DNA from: an uncultured Bacteroidia bacterium
Lineage (GTDB): Bacteria; Bacteroidota; Bacteroidia; Bacteroidales; F082
Assembly: GCA_902794155.1 (NCBI GenBank)
Contig: CADBGN010000012.1
Span: 1 to 41,922 of the forward strand
Direction of reading: 5' to 3'
DNA length: 41,922 bases
Numbering within the stretch: position 1 is the stretch's first letter; each line of letters opens with the position of its first letter. This document shows positions 40,513 through 41,922 of the stretch, piece after piece. Made by a program: the position numbers and the translations under genes. The notes under the pieces were generated by a model, which worked only from the letters and a program-made list of their open reading frames with translations, was not told the DNA's origin and ran no database searches.

Positions 40513-41922
40513 TTAATAAAGCTGCTCCTTATTAATCACATACAAAGACTTGTCCTTAATGCTATAAATCTGTGACTCGGTGCAAAACACATCGGGGAAA
40601 TCGAGTGTTGCCACTTCCCTATCCTCACCGTCCACAACGACCGTCTCCTTACCATGAGAATAAAAACGCAAATCGCCATATTTGCCATTATAGACAAACA
40701 AATCATTAAAACTGATAAAATCCGTGCTCTTCAAACCGCCATCAAGGTGAAGCACCCCATTGTCGCAAACCACATAAACACCAACCGTGTCCATTTCAAC
40801 CAAGTGGACAAATTTGTTGTCCTTCTTGACACAAACATCGGAGCCAACGAAGGCATTCATACTGCCCGAAGACTGAATCACCACTGGCGCCACTTCCTTT
40901 CTACCCATAAGTGCGCCCGTGTTTGCTTGATATTTCTCAACCGACTGGTGACCTTCCTTATCAGCAAAAAGCAAGAACAAGGCTTCATCATCCCTAAACT
41001 CCACATCCTTGATATAATCCACATATTTCTTACGTTCGCGCATATACACATTTTTTCCCGTTTTCTTGTCATACGCTGCCAAAAAGGGTTTACCCCATTT
41101 GCCCAAATACGTATAATAGAAAGAGTATGAGTGAGGTGCAAAACCCATATTGACCATTAGTAGATAGTCTTCCGTGGCAAACAGCCTTGAGATGCTGGTC
41201 TTTTGTTCCGGCAACCTCGCATGCCACAGTTCCTTGCCGTTACGATCGGTTTTTATAAGTCTTTTAATGCCAGCGATATAGATATCGGAACCATCGACAA
41301 AAGGATTAGAGCAAACCCTAACTGAAGAAACCAAACTATATAGGCCATAGTTTTCGTTCGATATCTCTTGCATATTCGTTTCCAAGCGCCAACCCTCGCC
41401 ATTGTTGATATCCACTGAATAGAGACCATTGCCAACGAAGAGCAATGTTGAATCGTTCAGTTTCGTTGACATCTCAAACTCCTGAGCCGATTTGACGTCA
41501 CGCTCCCAAATCTTCGACTTAGATTTCAAATCGATTCTACACAGATTTCGCCTACTGCCCAAACCCTTCATACCAGTCATACAAATCATCCAACCTTCTT
41601 CTGTATCGAAATACACAGGCCACATGCCAGTCCCAATTTTAAACTGTTCTTCGCCAGTCTCCGCGTCAGCCATGAAGAAGTCGTCCCCTTTGACTTTAAA
41701 CACCATAGGGCCTCTCTTGATGTAAAGCTCCTCATTCCTATAGTATTTCTTCCTCCATTTCAACTCATTATGCTCAAGGTCGAAAAACACTGCATGACAG
41801 ATGCCTGAATCAACAATCTTTTCATCTTTTTCAACTTCATCTTTCAAAGTGAGCAGTACCGTATTCGTAACCGAATCGAAATCGGCGCGTTGGATTGTGA
41901 CGTCAAAAGTCTCTTTAAAGGC
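40513..41922 (-). CDS. Beta-propeller-like (PQQ/quinoprotein-type) protein, partial at window end
   Basis: The frame is open to the last base, so the start is outside the window; the TTG at 41847 is only an internal Leu codon. About 469 residues are visible. Recurring blade-like units are seen (FDLEHNELKWRKKYY, ADAETGEEQFKIGTG, IDLKSKSKIWERDVKS, LIKTDRNGKELWHARLP, YDKKTGKNVYMRERK), each pairing an x-D-x-[KN]-x-G turn with a Trp or aromatic strand, as in PQQ-like or WD-type propellers. No enzyme residues are evident. It may be a sensor or binding protein; the missing N terminus would show whether it is exported. It converges on the giant gene across the double hairpin. Confidence 0.7.
   Translation of the reverse strand, partial: AFKETFDVTIQRADFDSVTNTVLLTLKDEVEKDEKIVDSGICHAVFFDLEHNELKWRKKYYRNEELYIKRGPMVFKVKGDDFFMADAETGEEQFKIGTGMWPVYFDTEEGWMICMTGMKGLGSRRNLCRIDLKSKSKIWERDVKSAQEFEMSTKLNDSTLLFVGNGLYSVDINNGEGWRLETNMQEISNENYGLYSLVSSVRVCSNPFVDGSDIYIAGIKRLIKTDRNGKELWHARLPEQKTSISRLFATEDYLLMVNMGFAPHSYSFYYTYLGKWGKPFLAAYDKKTGKNVYMRERKKYVDYIKDVEFRDDEALFLLFADKEGHQSVEKYQANTGALMGRKEVAPVVIQSSGSMNAFVGSDVCVKKDNKFVHLVEMDTVGVYVVCDNGVLHLDGGLKSTDFISFNDLFVYNGKYGDLRFYSHGKETVVVDGEDREVATLDFPDVFCTESQIYSIKDKSLYVINKEQLY

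Noticed and set aside
41845-41847. TTG as the start of the last gene
   Set aside because: The frame remains open with protein-like sequence to the window edge, so the gene is simply cut off.

Overview
The window reads as chromosomal DNA from a member of the Bacteroidales (phylum Bacteroidota), most likely an uncultured gut or host-associated lineage. The sequence evidence is: repeated promoter boxes of the Bacteroidota form TAnnTTTG upstream of genes, few Shine-Dalgarno sequences, a giant secreted protein ending in a type IX secretion (T9SS) sorting domain, a NAD-type GH109 glycosidase, many lipoproteins, and the divergent tamB/tsaD pair. No rRNA, tRNA, CRISPR array, phage or insertion-sequence transposase was recognised.

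Layout. 1-486: 3' end of pyruvate phosphate dikinase, then a bidirectional terminator. 541-8256 (minus): AddA-like helicase-nuclease and TamB, divergent from tsaD (8310-9332). 9329-11293: an endonuclease/phosphatase-fold secreted protein and a thioredoxin-like protein, divergent. 11328-13900: an N-acetylhexosamine 1-kinase-like protein divergent from a GH109 glycosidase, a plausible GalNAc salvage pair. 13934-14420: a small toxin-antitoxin-like pair. 14427-19639 (minus): glycosyltransferase fused to a sugar-transferase-like tail, alkaline phosphatase lipoprotein and a split transketolase. 19696-21615 (minus): a small basic protein and a TPM-domain membrane protein. 21705-25966 (plus): TPR protein, Sm_multidrug_ex membrane protein, shikimate dehydrogenase, and rlmD broken by one in-frame TAG. 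25963-27661 (minus): shikimate kinase and two small exported proteins.

The most interesting region is 27723-32015 (minus), a tight seven-gene operon. Six paralogous small lipoproteins, all with the lipid Cys at residue 22 and charged coiled-coil bodies, carry together twelve copies of a Y-G-[PSV]-P motif. They are followed immediately by a radical SAM/SPASM enzyme that resembles the known rSAM/lipoprotein system. I infer an expanded peptide-modification system in which Y-G-x-P is the recognition or modification site.

32147-32989 is a lipoprotein of unknown function. It is followed by a terminator, a phased array of DnaA-box-like 9-mers (33072-33128), and a 2386-residue T9SS-exported modular surface protein (33245-40405) containing a 1.6-kb internal tandem duplication. 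A partial beta-propeller-like protein closes the window.

A second theme is intergenic structure. Several gaps hold hairpins whose arms are built from short direct repeats phased at exactly or nearly 7 nt (17579-17653, 18681-18793, 24435-24511, and a one-armed 19994-20035) or about 9 nt (10359-10503). Two further small palindrome families are also present: GTAGAGAY-ended hairpins, and elements sharing a TCGACAGGCTCAG core.
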